A stretch of DNA of 64,000 nt from contig JBBMNZ010000002.1 in NCBI GenBank assembly GCA_037954325.1, positions 17,796,179 through 17,860,178 of the forward strand, read 5' to 3'. Source of the stretch: Fistularia commersonii. Its lineage: Eukaryota > Chordata > Actinopteri > Syngnathiformes > Fistulariidae. Numbering within the stretch: the first letter of the stretch is position 1; each line of letters opens with the position of its first letter. A model generated the notes under the pieces. It saw nothing but the letters and a program-made list of their open reading frames with translations. It searched no databases and was not told where the DNA came from. The position numbers were made by a program, and so were the translations under genes. Positions 24,543 to 38,836 of this stretch are shown here, piece after piece.

Positions 24543-25390
24543 AAGTCATTGTCTTTCCAGACAAGGAACTCTTAAAAAAGGATAAAAGCTCCGGGATTGT
24601 TCACAGATTACTCATTAATTCTTTCTCTAAAGTGTTTTCATTAAGTCTATAGAATGAAAACGTGAATCAATTCTTATTCAAGGTTTAAGCAAGGACAATC
24701 TCACATTAATCTGAAGGGGGAAAATGAATGATAAGCAAGAGCCAAGCATTTTTAGAAAACCAGGGTGGAAATAAGGCTTGACTGGTGGGTGAAAAGTAAC
24801 AGACGGGTAAGACAGTAGTGGCAAGAATGAGGTGATGAGGAAGTGGAGAACGATAGTGACAAAACTCCATTACCAGAAATGTGAGGAGTGATAGAGGTAA
24901 GTGAGGGTGTTTATCACTCTGCATTCAGGGGGCAGATGGTCAGGGTACTGCTCAGAGTGGGTGAGATTATTAGTCTCCCAAACACACATGAGAACTATTT
25001 TCACAAATAATGGCACATTTGATGTTCTACTCTTTATGACATAGGTATTTCAGACCCTTAAATTGAGGCTGCATCACAGCATCACATATTTGTTGGGGTC
25101 AAGAGTTGATACTCATCCCGCTTTTCTATCTGGGAAATGCTATGGGTTCTTTTATTCAATAGTCCATACTTTTCTTAAATCAAAAAATATTTTCTGGTTT
25201 TGCATTGAGCTACAAAGCATTCCCATTTAGTTAATTGGCAGTTGCATTCACAGCTTTAAAGTGCAACTCAATCACAGAATGGCAGGAAGTGGAATAGTTA
25301 CTGCAAGATTTTTCACAATAAAGGATTTATCATGCTTGGCTATTGCATTGAAAATGCTGCCAGTCAAGGATAGAAAAGATCACACAGACA

Positions 25391-25431
25391 CGAGAGAGAG
25401 ACAGAGAGAGAGAGCGAGAGAGACAGAGAGA
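25391..25431. repeat. Imperfect (GA)n microsatellite
   Basis: GA dinucleotides interrupted by ACAG and CG units. Confidence 0.9.
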
Positions 25432-27242
25432 TGACCTATACCCCATACGAGGTTTATAAACGCGCAAGAAAATTAATTTACTGTCTGTGACATTTGAGGC
25501 TGCAACAACATGGAAAAATGTCATCAAATGTTTCACTCAATAATACTTCCTGATTTACTGACACCAATCAAGTTCCATTCCAAACATTTGAAACAAAGTG
25601 TGGCAGATTTTAGAAGTGGACAGATTCTGGTATACCAGTCGATCAAAACCGTTCTTGAGTGTGTGAAATAACCAGGTGAGTGTTTAAATGTCATTCCAAT
25701 TATAGACCCTTCACCTTTTCCCCAATGAGGTCTAATAACCATCCACCGAGACGCTCATTAGAGTCATGACAACTGATAGCTTTGACAAGGACTAGCCATA
25801 TGTGAATCAGTCTTACGATGATAATGGTATTGCACACTGGGCTATTCGAGTACACATAAGCATGCGGTAGTTGATTGTTCATTCTTTTTTTTTTTTTAAA
25901 TGCTTGAAGCTTAGTTCCTTTCAGCAAAGGAATACTCTGCCTCAGCAGTGGTTACAAAGTTCATTATAACTGACAATCAGTTGATATACAGTGCTGTCAA
26001 GATACAATGAGCAGCAGTTACAGAATTATATTCTAGCTACACGCTGAATTCTCTGGGGCTCTTAAAACTAAATCTGTAAGCCTCACTTTGCTGAGCCTTT
26101 TTCCCAAGATGCTACTTTGACAGCAACAGCAGCAACAATTTTAAGGTCTGCATTAGTTAAGTTGCCAGGCAACAATACAGTGCAGGTTTGTGCATTAAAG
26201 TTGCTGTAAAAAAGAAAAACTGCCATTCTCACATAACATTTATAATGTCTGTGAACAGTATGTCTTAATGATTGTCAGCAGATTAATGCAGTACATGTAG
26301 CAGTGGTTATAAATTTCTAGTTAAAAGTAGTAGAGAGTTGTGCCAATACATGACAATCTCTGGTTTTAAAAATTGTTCATCAAACATGTGGCACTGCGTC
26401 ACACATTGGTGCCTCTGTTGATTATGTCTCCGGGTCGTGCTCAAGATGAGATAGGAGCCATCTCACCATATTCTGCCTCACTGGCCTGTGAGCTCAGAGA
26501 GCATCTCTCAGTAGACTCTCGCATGTGGGCAGTGAGGCCCTTTAAAGCAGACCAGATCACAATCTGATGGACATTTTAATTATGTTTCACTTCCACGGAG
26601 GAATATCAGCAGTTTGATTCTTTGCAAACTGTTGATATGGTATATTTTTGGAAAAGATGGCTTTTAGCAGGTTGGTTTACATGTTTGGAGACCTAGAATG
26701 GAGGGCTAGAGTAGGTGGTCCCCTCGCATATGTCCTACTTTTTCATAAGTAGAAGAAGTGGGTTTTTATGTCACTGTCACTGATTGAAAGGAGTAAATTG
26801 AAACCCCACAAATAGAACATGTGATTCTTTCATCTGATGTTGGTTTTCATTACAACTGTGAGTCAGTTTTGTGGTGTATCATAGCATTGCCAGGCCTTCT
26901 CTTCTCTTCTTTGGTTGTGTAAAATGACCTATGAACTTCCAAGTTGAGGAAAAGTGCTGCTATCACAGTCTAGCTATGCTTAGAGTCAAAATTGTCAAAA
27001 ACCCTAAGAAATTATGTCTGCTCTATCTTAAAACACAGTTTAATGTGACTCATCACTTTACTTGCCCAACATGTCTAGGATTAGATGCCTAATTTACAGG
27101 ATTTTATTCATTTTCTTTTTAATGAGACTAATACCAAACAACAAAAACAATGTCAGCAAATATGAAAACTAAGAAAAATGAAATAGATATTAAATTACCA
27201 AAGCTTCTTTAAACATATCTGTAGCAACATTTAGGAGGATAG

Positions 27243-27420
27243 TATACACTATATGGCCAAAAGTATTCGCTCATCCATCCAAATTATCGGAATCAGGTGT
27301 TCCAAACCCTTCCACGGCCACGGATCTATAAAATCAAGCACCTAGAAATGCAGACTGTTTTTACAAACATTTGTGAAAGAATGGGTCACTCTAAGGAGCT
27401 AAGTGAAACAAAACAAAACA
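27243..27420 (+). mobile_element. Tc1-like DNA transposon 5' fragment
   Basis: It begins with the terminal-repeat-like sequence TATACACTATATGGCCAAAA and continues through GGAATCAGGTGTTCC and CAGACTGTTTTTACAAACAT. It then shows the beginning of a transposase-like reading frame, MGHSKELSE, similar to the MGxSxELSE start of fish Tc1-type transposases. After that the similarity stops, so only the left end survives. Confidence 0.6.
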
Positions 27421-30400
27421 AAGACGGGTCCCATTTGGTGTGGTGGAATATTGATTGTCTAGAGCTGTTGACCCATCCACGGGTCAGAGTACAATGACCA
27501 TTAGACAGCATTTAATCTACTATATGAACTCCTTGATAACACACAGATTCAAATTATTTTGCTGTTGGATGTCACATCGCTGGAAAGTTCCTGTGTGAGT
27601 TAGACCACCAACCGGACATGCAATGGGTATAATGGAGGTCAGTATTCCAACTATCATACAGCTGACAATAGAAATCCTATGTGGGCCATTGTGAAAGTAC
27701 CTTTCCACCTGTCCCGACAATATCTGTTGCTCTAAAAAAAGTGTATGCTGACAGACAGGTATTTCCTAAGATCCTAGAGTAGATTTTTTATTCTTACAGA
27801 ACTGTGCTTGGGGCTTAGCATGTTCATTCACAGCCACTTGATGTTGCTGCTGCAGAAACTCACTGAAAGTGTTTCCATATTTGCTAGAATATATGTCCTG
27901 TACCTGGAAAATCATTCCTTAAAATTCTGATCTTGGTATCAGCTGTGCCAGTATGAATAATCAAGCAGTTTATTTTTATCTGAGGTTTTAATGACTTAGA
28001 TTGTAAATTAGCACATTAGATGTCATATACATAGGTGATCAGATGCTACTAGAAACCACAGAGGACCTGAAATATTATGCTGACACACACCTGTGCTTCT
28101 CATTTCTCATATATTTATATTGGATAAGAGATTGTGTAAACAAGATTGCGTTGCTGAAATGTGCAATGACTGCCCTCCAAGTGTTTTAGAGTACTCGTTA
28201 CACCTGGTACTCCCCTTTTTGAGGGATTCAAGAACAGCCTCAATAGGTAACCATTGGTATTCATTGATATTCAGAGGTATATCTCTGAAAAAGGAAAAGG
28301 AAAACAACTGTGAGGAGTCATCCACCATGAGCTTCAAAATCACATGGTATATTTCTGTCATATGCAGACATTAATGACTGCAATTTACATTTCACTTCAG
28401 CTTCCTCAATATAGTACTTTTTGAAGAAAACTATTTTCGTTGCCGATCACATCAAATAAATTAATTGGAATCACTTCAAATTCAAGCTGATAAAACCACC
28501 AAGCCCCGGGTGTACTTTCAATTCTAACAAACACCTTCACTTCAATGAATGGCTCGCAGTACATCAGCAGTCACTGAAAATGGATGCCTGTCATATAAAC
28601 TGTCAAGGTACTACAAGCTCTTGGGGTTTGGAGGAGACCCATACTGTGCCAGCGTCACTCCTCCTCATTCTCTCCCTGCTCTCTCTATGCACTAAGTGCA
28701 CCCAGTACAGAATACTTGGAGCAGAAAGCCAGGTTTCCCTCTTAGAAAGACATACATAATTTAGAATAACATAGGCTGAAAGATGCAAGCTATATAAAGA
28801 CATTGTAGATGTTTTTTTTTCCTGCCACAGTCACCGTGTTTGGCTTAAAATGAGTTTATTGGGTCGTGTATTTTTGAAAAGAAAAATGGTCTGGACCTGT
28901 TATCTGTAATCAGTATTTATAATAACTTCTGTTGTAATTTAAGGCTGTTAATAAAATCTGATTAAATATGCAAATCAAAGCCAATTTATCTACAGGGAAC
29001 CTAGTAACAAAGTAAATACTGTAAATAATGAAACATAGAAACTTCTTACTACTTCAGCTGTCGTTATGAAAGCCGGAATGTCATCATTAAATACACCAAG
29101 AAAAAAAATACATTTTTTAAGGAATATAACTAAAAATGAGAGCCACTGTCAATCACTTTGGTGCATGGTTTACTGTCTTAATTGTAAGTGACAAAAATAG
29201 GTTTAGGTTCATTCTAATGCGTCATTGATTCCTACATTCAGGAGTCATGGGGTGGTTGGAGCCATTTTCAGCTGTTATTGAGCGAGTAGCAGGGTACACC
29301 ATGGACCGGTTGCCTGTCAATCACACGGTAACATATAGAGACAAAACCATTGACACCCTCATCATGTAACTGCAGTCTCATGAAACTCGGGGTGTCCCAT
29401 TCTCATCTCCCCTTAAATTTGTCAAAACACCTAGAAAGTTGGAAAGTTGACTATCGAATACCAAATTGTCACTTCAAAGACAATAATGTGGCATTGTGGA
29501 ACAAAGGTAATTACCCCTTTGGAATGTGGCTCATAGGGTTCTCTACATTTCAATACTCGGATAAAAGTGGGTAAACAGTAGCAAGGTGAAAATAGTTTTA
29601 AGCAGATCAGTGAACACTTTCCTGAAAGTGTTGTAGGATCCTGGGTACTGGTACTTTAACTGGAGCAGGACTCAGCAAAACAGTACTATTTTGAGACAAC
29701 TGAGGAGCTGACGTACTGTATATCCCAGGTCTCCATTGTACCATTATCCTCTTCTGACAGGTGCATGGATCATTATTCTTTTTTGAGTTCAAACTAAAAA
29801 TGATGCCCGCTTGCATACAATCCAAAGGGGCGATTCACAATCGGGAAAATTCTTGATCATAATTGGATGTAATCACACTACTCATTATCCTCATTAGCCA
29901 TCACTGTAAGTACTCATGGATTTCCTCTTCAGAAAAGATGGGCTTTTGTCCACATTTTCATCCATTTTGAAAAGGACTAATGTGGATCAATATGCAAGAA
30001 CCATTTATCATGGACAACCTCATCCTTTCACGAAGCCAGCACAAACAACTATTAGTTTCCTGCAGGCCCGTCTTTGACTCTATAATCATAAAGTTAATTT
30101 GGAAAAAAAAAAAAATTAATAAATAAATCTCTGAGGTTGTTCAATCAGCAAGGTAGCGATATTTTCTGAAATACCGGTTTATTGAATAACAAACTTTATG
30201 TTATGTTTATATAATTCTTCAGTTCTGTTTACCTGAGCAATGATTTATCATGGTATTCAGTTAACTTGTGGCACACACAGTGGGTTACCAGATACATGAA
30301 AGAAAAAATGAATGACTCAGTCTCAAAAGGAAGTAGTCAACAATTATTTTGTTGGGAAAACTATGTTCAGCCTCCAGCAAACAAAGCAATTTGTTTGAGA

Positions 30401-31334
30401 CAACATAGCAGTCAGACATTTTGCCAGCATAGATAATAAAGTTACAAATCATGATGGTCTTCAACAGACCAGGGAACTGATTTTAATATTCGGGTTTTTA
30501 TGCAAAAGAAGTCTAGGCCTGGAACTGGTGGCAAGCAACAGACTGCAAAATGAGGTAGGGGAACAAATGAAATGGAAACAGACAGAGCAAAAAAGCCTTG
30601 GCTGTGGGGGGCATCTTGGGGAACAAATATGCCAAGTCTACCACAAAAATCTGAAATATGTATGATAAACAAATATTTAATATTAGTAGTTCATGATCAT
30701 TCTTAAATTGCTCTTAAATTGAAACCATCCATCCAATTAAACGTAATACTTCCTCTATCACTGTCAGACAGGAAATCACAAAGCCCCTCAACAATTATTT
30801 ACAGATTTGTATCCTTTTTCTTTATATCGGTTGCACTTGAGAAGAACCTATTCATCATGTCAGTGTGATACTTGCTCGTCGGTGACCCAGCGTGACAAGT
30901 CACCTCTGGTGGTGTTGTGTTCTTGCAGACTCGCAAGATGCAAGGACACATTCTCATTTACTCTCTTCCTAAAGATGTCATTGTTTGGATGTGATAAGAT
31001 TTTTTTAGCACAGCAACTGGAGCATTGCTTTCAAATGCCACTTTATAGTTACCCTAGAAGGGTCGTTCGTAGATATATGATTTAGACAATTGTCTGAATT
31101 ATTTTTATTTCTTGTAAAGTATTGTTAACAGACCACTGAAGTTGAATCATAAAACGATAGTGGTAAATGTATAATCAAGTTAAGGAATGGAAGGAAGGAA
31201 GGCATAGAGAAGTCTTTCCTGGTATACACATGTACAATGAAACTGTGTTCTGTAAGAGGATGTAGGTTATGGAAATAACATTTCCTTGACACTGCCCTGA
31301 ATTGTATTATGCAAATCATATTCGTTGCAGCTAT

Positions 31335-31402
31335 TCAGGGCCCACATGAAATAAGATGCCAGGCCACATTCAGCCCCTGAGCCTTGAGTTTGACACATCT
31401 GA
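31335..31402. mobile_element. hAT-like transposon end
   Basis: GGCCACATTCAGCCCCTGAG followed by CCTTGAGTTTGACACATCTG resembles the terminal sequence of hAT elements (CAGGGGTGTCAAACTCAAGG read on the other strand). Only one end is visible. Confidence 0.45.
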
Positions 31403-33465
31403 GCTTGAGTTTCAAGTTCACTCTTAACAATTTTTTCATATTTGTTATTCGAACTAATTAAACATGGTCTCTCATTGCAGCCATTATTTGTCAGTACATC
31501 ACCATATTTCTGATTTTACCACAGCGTGAAATAGGTCTGCACACTAGTGGTCTGTGTTATCCACAGCCATGTGTTGAGTTAGCCTTGTGACGGTTTCTCA
31601 TTAGATCTTTACATATCTGATATCTCCTTGGTCTTTACAGATATGGGTTACAAGCGACATATTCTTGCAAAGGTGATGCAAATCTCTTCACCCATAAAGG
31701 GAAGAAAGGTTCCTCAAATATAAAGATCTGTTTCACCCATCTGAACTCTTATCACTGTCATTTGTTGACTGAACCATAAAATTTGCAAATACTCAAATAG
31801 TTATTCTTCAAATAAAGTGAGATGATGTTATGCATCTACTGTATTTAGTTGGTTTGCTAGCCAGAAAAAGGTTTCAGAAAACTAATTACAGAAAGTTACA
31901 TAGTCACAGACATACAGTGACGGAAGAGGCAAGATGCAATAAGGGGCAGTTATATAGAAATGTCATGATGCACTTCCAGAAAAAGCAACATACATCAATA
32001 TTATTTTCTGTACAAAAGTGTATGAAATTTTATCTTGACAAATGCCCAACAAATCCACCCCAGGCTGCGTTACAGCCTGAGTTTTCTCAGTTTGAAGCCT
32101 TGTCAAAGTGACCAAGGTATATTTATGTGTGAGGCCAACCACCACTGGATGGGTGTAAGCAAAAATTAAAGAGTTTAAGGATTTTTTAGTGGGAATTGAA
32201 CCAGGTTACTGGGCAAAACATGCAGATACCAACAAGAAGACACCAGTCTCAACTAACGGTCACATGACCACAATGTCTTTGTTATTTGAATTTTTTTGAA
32301 AATGTTTGTTTGCTTTCCCAACCAAATGTTTCACATGAGTAAGCTTTGTATACAGCTTTTTCATAAATTCACAATTCACAAACAATGCAGATGGAACGTA
32401 CCGTATCTACAATTTAACTTCAAAGTCATTATGAATAGCACTGAAAACAAGTATGATTATCATGATTATATTGAAAACAAGGAAATTCAGTACCAATACA
32501 AACATAATTTTTCTCAAGACATTGAAAATTACTTTGGTGTTTGTCAGTTTAGTTTGCATCGGCCATGTTGTGCGTACAAAGAAACCTCTCAGCTGCTGCA
32601 CTCGTTAAGATGATTCGGTCACCTATATAGCATCTATATTTATAACCCCCCCCAACCAGAAAAAAATACATAAGCAAACTTCATATATTTTTCTAAATTA
32701 CAGCCCAGTGACTCACTGAGGCTCACTGAATAAAGACACAAAGCAACCATACCATTTCTGAGGGCACAAAACAGACACACTGTTTGACCATGGAGTCATT
32801 ACAGATACAACAAACTCTACCTGTCTTGAAATTCAAAAGACCCATGTGAAGAAAATCTTTGTTTGTTGTTAATATATTTATCAAACTCTGTCTTGTTTTG
32901 AAATTGCGATCTCTTTGTATACAACATAATCGCCCATAAATCTCCTGCTAACAATGTTTGGATGAATGGAGCCTGCAGGAAATGTCTTGAAAACCCAATA
33001 ATCTACATAAGTGGCCGACATGAAAAAATAGAAGCTGCAATCAATAACAGCGTTTGACCTAGTAAATTATTAACCTTTGAATGCCACTGTTTTTATACAA
33101 TTTCACAAGGGTCGTATCGCTTCCGGATTCTAATGTTTATGTTTTAGGGACAGAATTCCCACCAAGAAACATTGTGAGATCTGTGTGCTGTATACAAGAA
33201 GAGAGTCAAGAGAATTTTTTGAGTGGAATTTTTTCAGTATTTCGGCATTCTACTTTGAGAGTTCTACAGTCACTGATACATGATGATCGATTATGGGTCG
33301 TAGGTATTGACTGTATCCATTTTCCTCCAAGGTCAAATTGTCTCGAGGATGTTGGCTGTTTGAAGATTTTATTGCTATATTGTTCCTCTCCAAGCATTTA
33401 GTAAGACTGCCCTTTCACAAATCATATCAGTGCTAAAATGGACAGTGTGCTTACAGACTGCCACC

Positions 33466-33488
33466 AAAAAAAAAAAAAAAAAAAAAAA
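33466..33488. repeat. Poly(A) run, 23 bp
   Basis: Uninterrupted A-run about 350 bases from the exon 2 donor. It reads as a T-run in the transcript of prkg1. No SINE head was recognised upstream. Confidence 0.95.
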
Positions 33489-33838
33489 TGAAAGCCACAT
33501 GCTGAAACAATAATGGTAAAAAAAAGTATTAATCCTCTCGGACACAGCAGGAAAATGGCATCATCTCAAGGATGATTAATGGGACACAAGTGACTCACAG
33601 CAACACATAGCGTTGCAATCTCGAGTTTAAGTTGCTAGCTGTACAGAAACCCATCAATTACGGCCTTTCATTTGTTTTTCTGTCATTGTCACGATGGTGT
33701 TCTCCAGGCAATCCCCTGTGAAACTCAGTTCACTGTTTTTAAAAGGTGTAATTACATTGACTACTAGAGTCATAATGTGTCTACCTGTAGTTTTTACTCA
33801 GTACCTTTCTTTGATCCCTGGTGTATTTGTACTCTTAC

Positions 33839-34005
33839 CTTCCATGACGTACACCAGAGAGCCCACATCGCCTTCCTTGATGATACAACTGTCCTTCCCG
33901 TACTCTACAGGGTACATGCAGTCCACTATCTCTTGAATCTGCGACAGCTCCAGGTTCTTCATGAAGTCATTGTCCAAGATGGCCTCTTTGATCAAATCCT
34001 TAGAC
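33839..34005 (-). CDS. prkg1: prkg1 shared exon 2 (linker and start of cGMP-binding domain A)
   Basis: This 167-base exon is shared by the alpha and beta transcripts. After the G that completes the junction codon it reads SKDLIKEAILDNDFMKNLEL, continues through a segment with CMYPVEYGKDS, and ends in GDVGSLVYVME plus one base. In PKG I this is the helical lead-in and the first beta strands of cyclic-nucleotide-binding domain A. The acceptor is TTGCTTAG|GTCTAAG, preceded by a T-rich tract, and the donor is GGAAG|GTAAGA. The ORF appears to run on past the donor (reading GKSTNTPG and so on), but this is intron. The encoded residues appear essentially identical to the mammalian exon, as expected for this domain. 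Confidence 0.95.
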
Positions 34006-35032
34006 CTAAGCAACGTGAACACAAAAAGACATGTACATTAAGGAATAGAAAGCAGTAGGATCGGTAAATGGCCAAAGAAAAAAATACATAGCTATTCTCA
34101 TATTCTCTATTCTTACAGCTACATATACATATATATTACATATATATATGATCCTCACATTTTCACATTTTAAGTTGAAAAAAAATAAATGATTTTAGCG
34201 GAAAAAATTGATGATTAATTTCTATATTTACATGATGTACAGCCTTACCTTTTTATCTAAACATTATCCAAACATCAAAAAAGACCTTAACAAGTTTGCA
34301 GTTACATTGTTCATACAGCAACAAAGTAATAACAAATATACACATATTATTGCACACAAAAAACCCAAATTTAAAATGAATCAAGGTGAACCTTTTTGTT
34401 CCCTCACAAAGGCTGGAACAGGTCAATAAATAGTAAAATCATTTCCTAATGGAAGTCAATTGTTTGCACTCTGGAGTGCTCTTCTAAAAGTCACATAGTC
34501 CTTCAGACGGTGGAGCCATTAGGTCATTCCACAGGTAGATAATTTCTAATATAAATACAAAACATAAGAAAAATATATTAATTGAAGAAGTAATATGCTG
34601 CGGGTAACAAATGAAGTGGGTCTTTGTGAGACTGAATGAGAGAAATTGGAATTACATTACAAAACCCCATGTCAAGTGATTTTTAGATGAAACACTTTAT
34701 ATTAGAGGCTTTGTTTGACAATCACAGGAGAAATATTTGTTCACAACAAATGGAGACGGCCCAAATGCAATAAAGTTGGAAGCCATCATAGCTGATAATC
34801 TACAACAATTGAACGTATGAAGGGATTGGAGAATGTTGTGGTGGACCAGATTCTGCAAAAAGACTCCAGATGCTTCATGCACTGTCATCACAAGAGTTGG
34901 ACTCTCCTAGCAGCATTAATTTGAGGTTAACAATATGTATTAAGGTTAATCTGACAAGGAGTCCCCTTCTAAAAAGAGGGGAAGCTTTAAACCTTAATTC
35001 ATAAACGTGATCAACCAACATTCTGACTTGCA

Positions 35033-35062
35033 TACACACACAAACACACAGACACACACACA
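35033..35062. repeat. Imperfect (CA)n microsatellite
   Basis: Short CA array with single-base interruptions in the intron after the beta exon. Confidence 0.9.
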
Positions 35063-38000
35063 TGCTTGTGTGAACCTACACGCTCTGAGCAGTAAAACCC
35101 ACGGCTGGGCTTTCTTTTGCCTATGCGCTCTGTGCCCTTTGGAGAAACAGATTTCTATGTGTAAGGGTTGATGATGATCACCAGTACAGCTTATATCCAA
35201 AAGGGCAAATCACCTGTAAGGCATTTATGAGAAAATGTTTCCAGTAAACACAGGCTCAGTCACTGCTAGCAGAAGTACATAAACTAGGAGGCAAAAGAAA
35301 GAAAACCTCAGAGGCTGCAGCATCATTAACATCAGCAGTGTATTTTACTATTTACTAATTCACTTTTGCTATGAATTAAGTAGAGGACTATGATTTAATA
35401 TTCCAAATTCATGCCACAGATTTGTGTGCCTGGAGCTTGTGATAACTTGACCTTCTGCACAGGCTGGTGTGAGAGATGAGCATTAAGTAGCCCCTAGCCA
35501 GGTCATTTTTCTGACTTTAACCTCTCTGATTTGTGCCTAAACCAGTGTGAGCTGATATAACTTTATACACTAGCCCGGTTATTTTTACATAACCTCAACC
35601 TCCAAGGATCCAGGGGCTGACCATGGCTTCTACAATGCAGAAGGGCAGTGGTGAGTATTTGTCAGAGCCAGTTTTGTATGAAATTTCGCTAACATTATTT
35701 GAGGTATTTTCATGTGTTACTTTAAGGGTAAGGAGCAGTTCAGTCAAGTAAAACTGTCACATTCACTGCAAGCTTTATTTTCTTAAACTATGACATAACG
35801 CGCTGCTGAACTAATTGCACTGACGTTGTCTTGTGTGTGAGGGAAAAAAAGAGTTGATACAAAACATTAAATTAAAAAGACACCCGAGGCCAATGTGTAC
35901 ATAATTAATTTAATGTTGTTCTGGAAAAAAAAGGTTTAAATCTGTCTACTCTATGTCAGACAAAGGTTTCAAGGCCTGTAAATTCAAAGATTTTTTTTTT
36001 TGTCTGTGACAGACATTGACTTCGCTATAAGACTCTCAAACAAAGCAGCTAGTTGAAATTTCTCTTTTTATTATTTTTTTTTTGTCCTGCAGCATCAGAA
36101 AGAATTTGACAAAAGCAGATTGAAGTCTTCACTGAATCTTACACTTTCTTTTCACCAGATACTCATTAACCCCTTCCTTCCCATTTTCACCCACGATATA
36201 TCCGGCCTCTTCCTCCCCAGTGGGACCCCTGATGCAAGCCTCTGGTGGCAACACTGAGCAATGTTGTGTCCACCAACCAGACCCTTATAAAAACATCAGC
36301 CCTCCTCTGTTTTGTGAGGATGATATATTTGCCTTCATCCAATCGTGAAGTTTGGAGCTGAGCGCATTTGCTTTCCATAAAAGGAGAAAATATGCTCTTT
36401 TAGGATGAAAAAAGAAGAGGGGTGGCAGAAAAGTGGGAGAGGCTAACAGGACTAAGAGGCAGACGAAGGGAGAGGGATGGATAATGTATGAGTGAGGAAG
36501 CCTCTGTGGGACTTCTAAAGGAGATAAATTGGATGTGAATGTAATATGAATATAAACGTTTAGTCTAATCAGAGATGCATAATCACTTCAGTTCTAAAAC
36601 CAAGCAAAACATTGATGTTACTGGAATTTTGTTACTGCTGTTTTCTTTTTTTATCAATAGACACTTGCATGATTTATGAACAAGGACAATGTTTTCTCCA
36701 TTAAGCAATAAGTTAAACACAAACAAACATGGGAAATAAAATCGTCTATTCTTATCAAATCTAGAACTAAATGGTGTATTTAAGCCTGCTTGGAAAATAT
36801 TGTTCTTTCAGTCATAATACTTTATTTATATCCCTGTTTGTGCTGAAAATCCTCTCTGTTGGATGGAGACGAAATATGGTAGAAAAATGAGACAGTAAAT
36901 GGAGGCTGACGGGGGTCTAAACAAACTTGTTAAGACCGCGAAGCTTATTTGCAGAAACCCCGACAAAGTTCTGTCAGTGGCTTTTTTTTTTTACACAAGG
37001 CAAAGTATAAACTTCTTTTACTCCTTTACCCATAATGACTGGAGAAAAGATTCTTTGAAACATCAAATGCTTCAATGCTTAAATAGAAAATTAAAAAAAA
37101 CAGGAGGGTACCCCAAATTCCTGAAAAGATTTTGAAGACGTCATCGGATAATGAGACACTTCCTGTTATGATCCCCATAAAGAAAAAACTTCGGGAAATT
37201 TTCAAAATGAAAATAGGCACAAAGAGTAAAAGGTTCAGGATGTGGCTGATTCTCGTAATGATGTTTTCATTCTAGTGGATTCACCTCATCTCACCTTCTG
37301 AGCTGAGGTGAAGGGGGCTCACATTTATTTATCATATACAAACCAAACAAAAATAAAAAAAGACAGAAAGGAAAGGATGTGATTTTTCCAACACAGAAAG
37401 CTGACAGGTATAACAAAGACAAATAGCCATTTATGGCTCAAATAAATAACAGCCTTCATTTTTAATCTCCTTTGATGAAATCCTCAGAGGTTTCTTTGTA
37501 TGCATTTCGCCTCAGCAATGACATTCACTCCTGACACGTCTGATCTATCCACAAAGTGCTTTTTTCTCATCATTCATTTGCACTTGGAACACCAGAATGA
37601 TAGCATTTGTTATTTTACCTCCACGTAAAAGGTGACGCTGGGCTCTTTCTATTGGTTTCTGTATCTGCAGGATTACACAACAGTACTTGGGCTGATTTTT
37701 TTTTTTTTTTGACATTTTGTGGAGGGGTGGCAGATGGCCCGGGATAAACATATTACATTTGTGGGGCAGATCAAAGTATTTTAACTAACCTACGCTGAAA
37801 TGAAGTCGCAGCCATTTCTGCATTTCAAAACCACAATTGAGGTTTTAGCTCACATCTGTTGCTTTGACTGTGTCCACATAAAAATGGGCTCTCGCAGTAT
37901 TGTGACTCGATGATCTGGAAGATTATAAATCTATTCATTCATAATTACAGAACCTTTGAGCTCAAACCAGACAGGAAGCTGTATTTTTTTCAATCAGTGT

Positions 38001-38742
38001 GTTGTTTTGGACCAAGCAGAGCATGAAAGAGGAGCTTGGTAAAAGGCCTGAAAAGAAGAGAGGGAGAAAGTGAGAGACTGGATCTAAAGTAGACAAATCA
38101 CAAGATAAACATGCAGCAAACGCCTGTAAAGCCTCACTGTCACTGAATTGCACTTCGTATAAATAGGCATAAATACGTTACACAGCTGTGACCACCCGAT
38201 CTGTAAAGCTGCAATCTAAACCTTTCGTCGTGTTGTGAAAAACATCTACTTTGGCTTCAAACTTCCTCTAGCGTTCACTTCATCACGCAGATTCCCCCAC
38301 TGGACAGCGAGGCCAGTGACCTGATTGAGAAGGGGCCACTATGCATGGGGGGGCCAAATTCACTGGACAAATAAGCAACCAAAGCAGTGTAGGACTCGAT
38401 GAAAAATTAACTTTAAATAATTTGTCCCCATTTATGCTCATAGATGATGAAAAGTTGCTTAAAAATAAAGCTGAATATACACTATGGCCTGTATTGTTCA
38501 AGCAGGGGGAATCTCTGAATAAGTACAAATCTAATACTGGGGGAAACTCCCTCCCCAAAACTAGTCTTTAAGAATCTACAAAGAACTAGTCAATGTTTCA
38601 TCAATAATTACAGCCCCTTTCCAGAAGTTACGGTCAGTCATCCATTCTCTTCAGTGCTACAGGTGCTGCATCTGCTGCGCCACATGTAACATTACGCACA
38701 GGAATCACATAGATGGGGGAACGAGGTCACACTTAAGTGCAT

Positions 38743-38772
38743 AACACACACACACATACACACACACACACC
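38743..38772. repeat. (CA)n microsatellite just downstream of the beta exon
   Basis: CA array with one TA interruption, about 65 bases into the intron after the beta exon donor. It reads as a TG array in the transcript. Confidence 0.92.
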
Positions 38773-38836
38773 ATCCCCCCCCAAAAAATGCCAACAGTGA
38801 AGGAGAATATCGTGCTGTTATAATTCGGACACCTAC

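Larger units (their letters stand above)
13688..33838. other. prkg1 intron between exons 2 and 3
   Basis: About 20 kb of AT-rich intron. It holds an L2-like LINE tail with a nested SINE (16.4-17.6 kb), several microsatellites, a Tc1-like fragment (27.2 kb), a hAT end (31.4 kb) and A-runs. I see no further prkg1 exon and no recognisable protein-coding gene. Short ORFs such as the 118-codon one at 18365-18721 look like nothing known. The other subregions show nothing I can name. Confidence 0.75.
34006..38836. other. prkg1 intron between the beta exon and exon 2
   Basis: About 4.8 kb of intron, AT-rich, with only small CA repeats at 35.03 and 38.74 kb and A/T-rich patches near 34.1 kb. Alpha transcripts splice across this whole interval plus the beta exon. 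I see no other gene or named element. Confidence 0.8.
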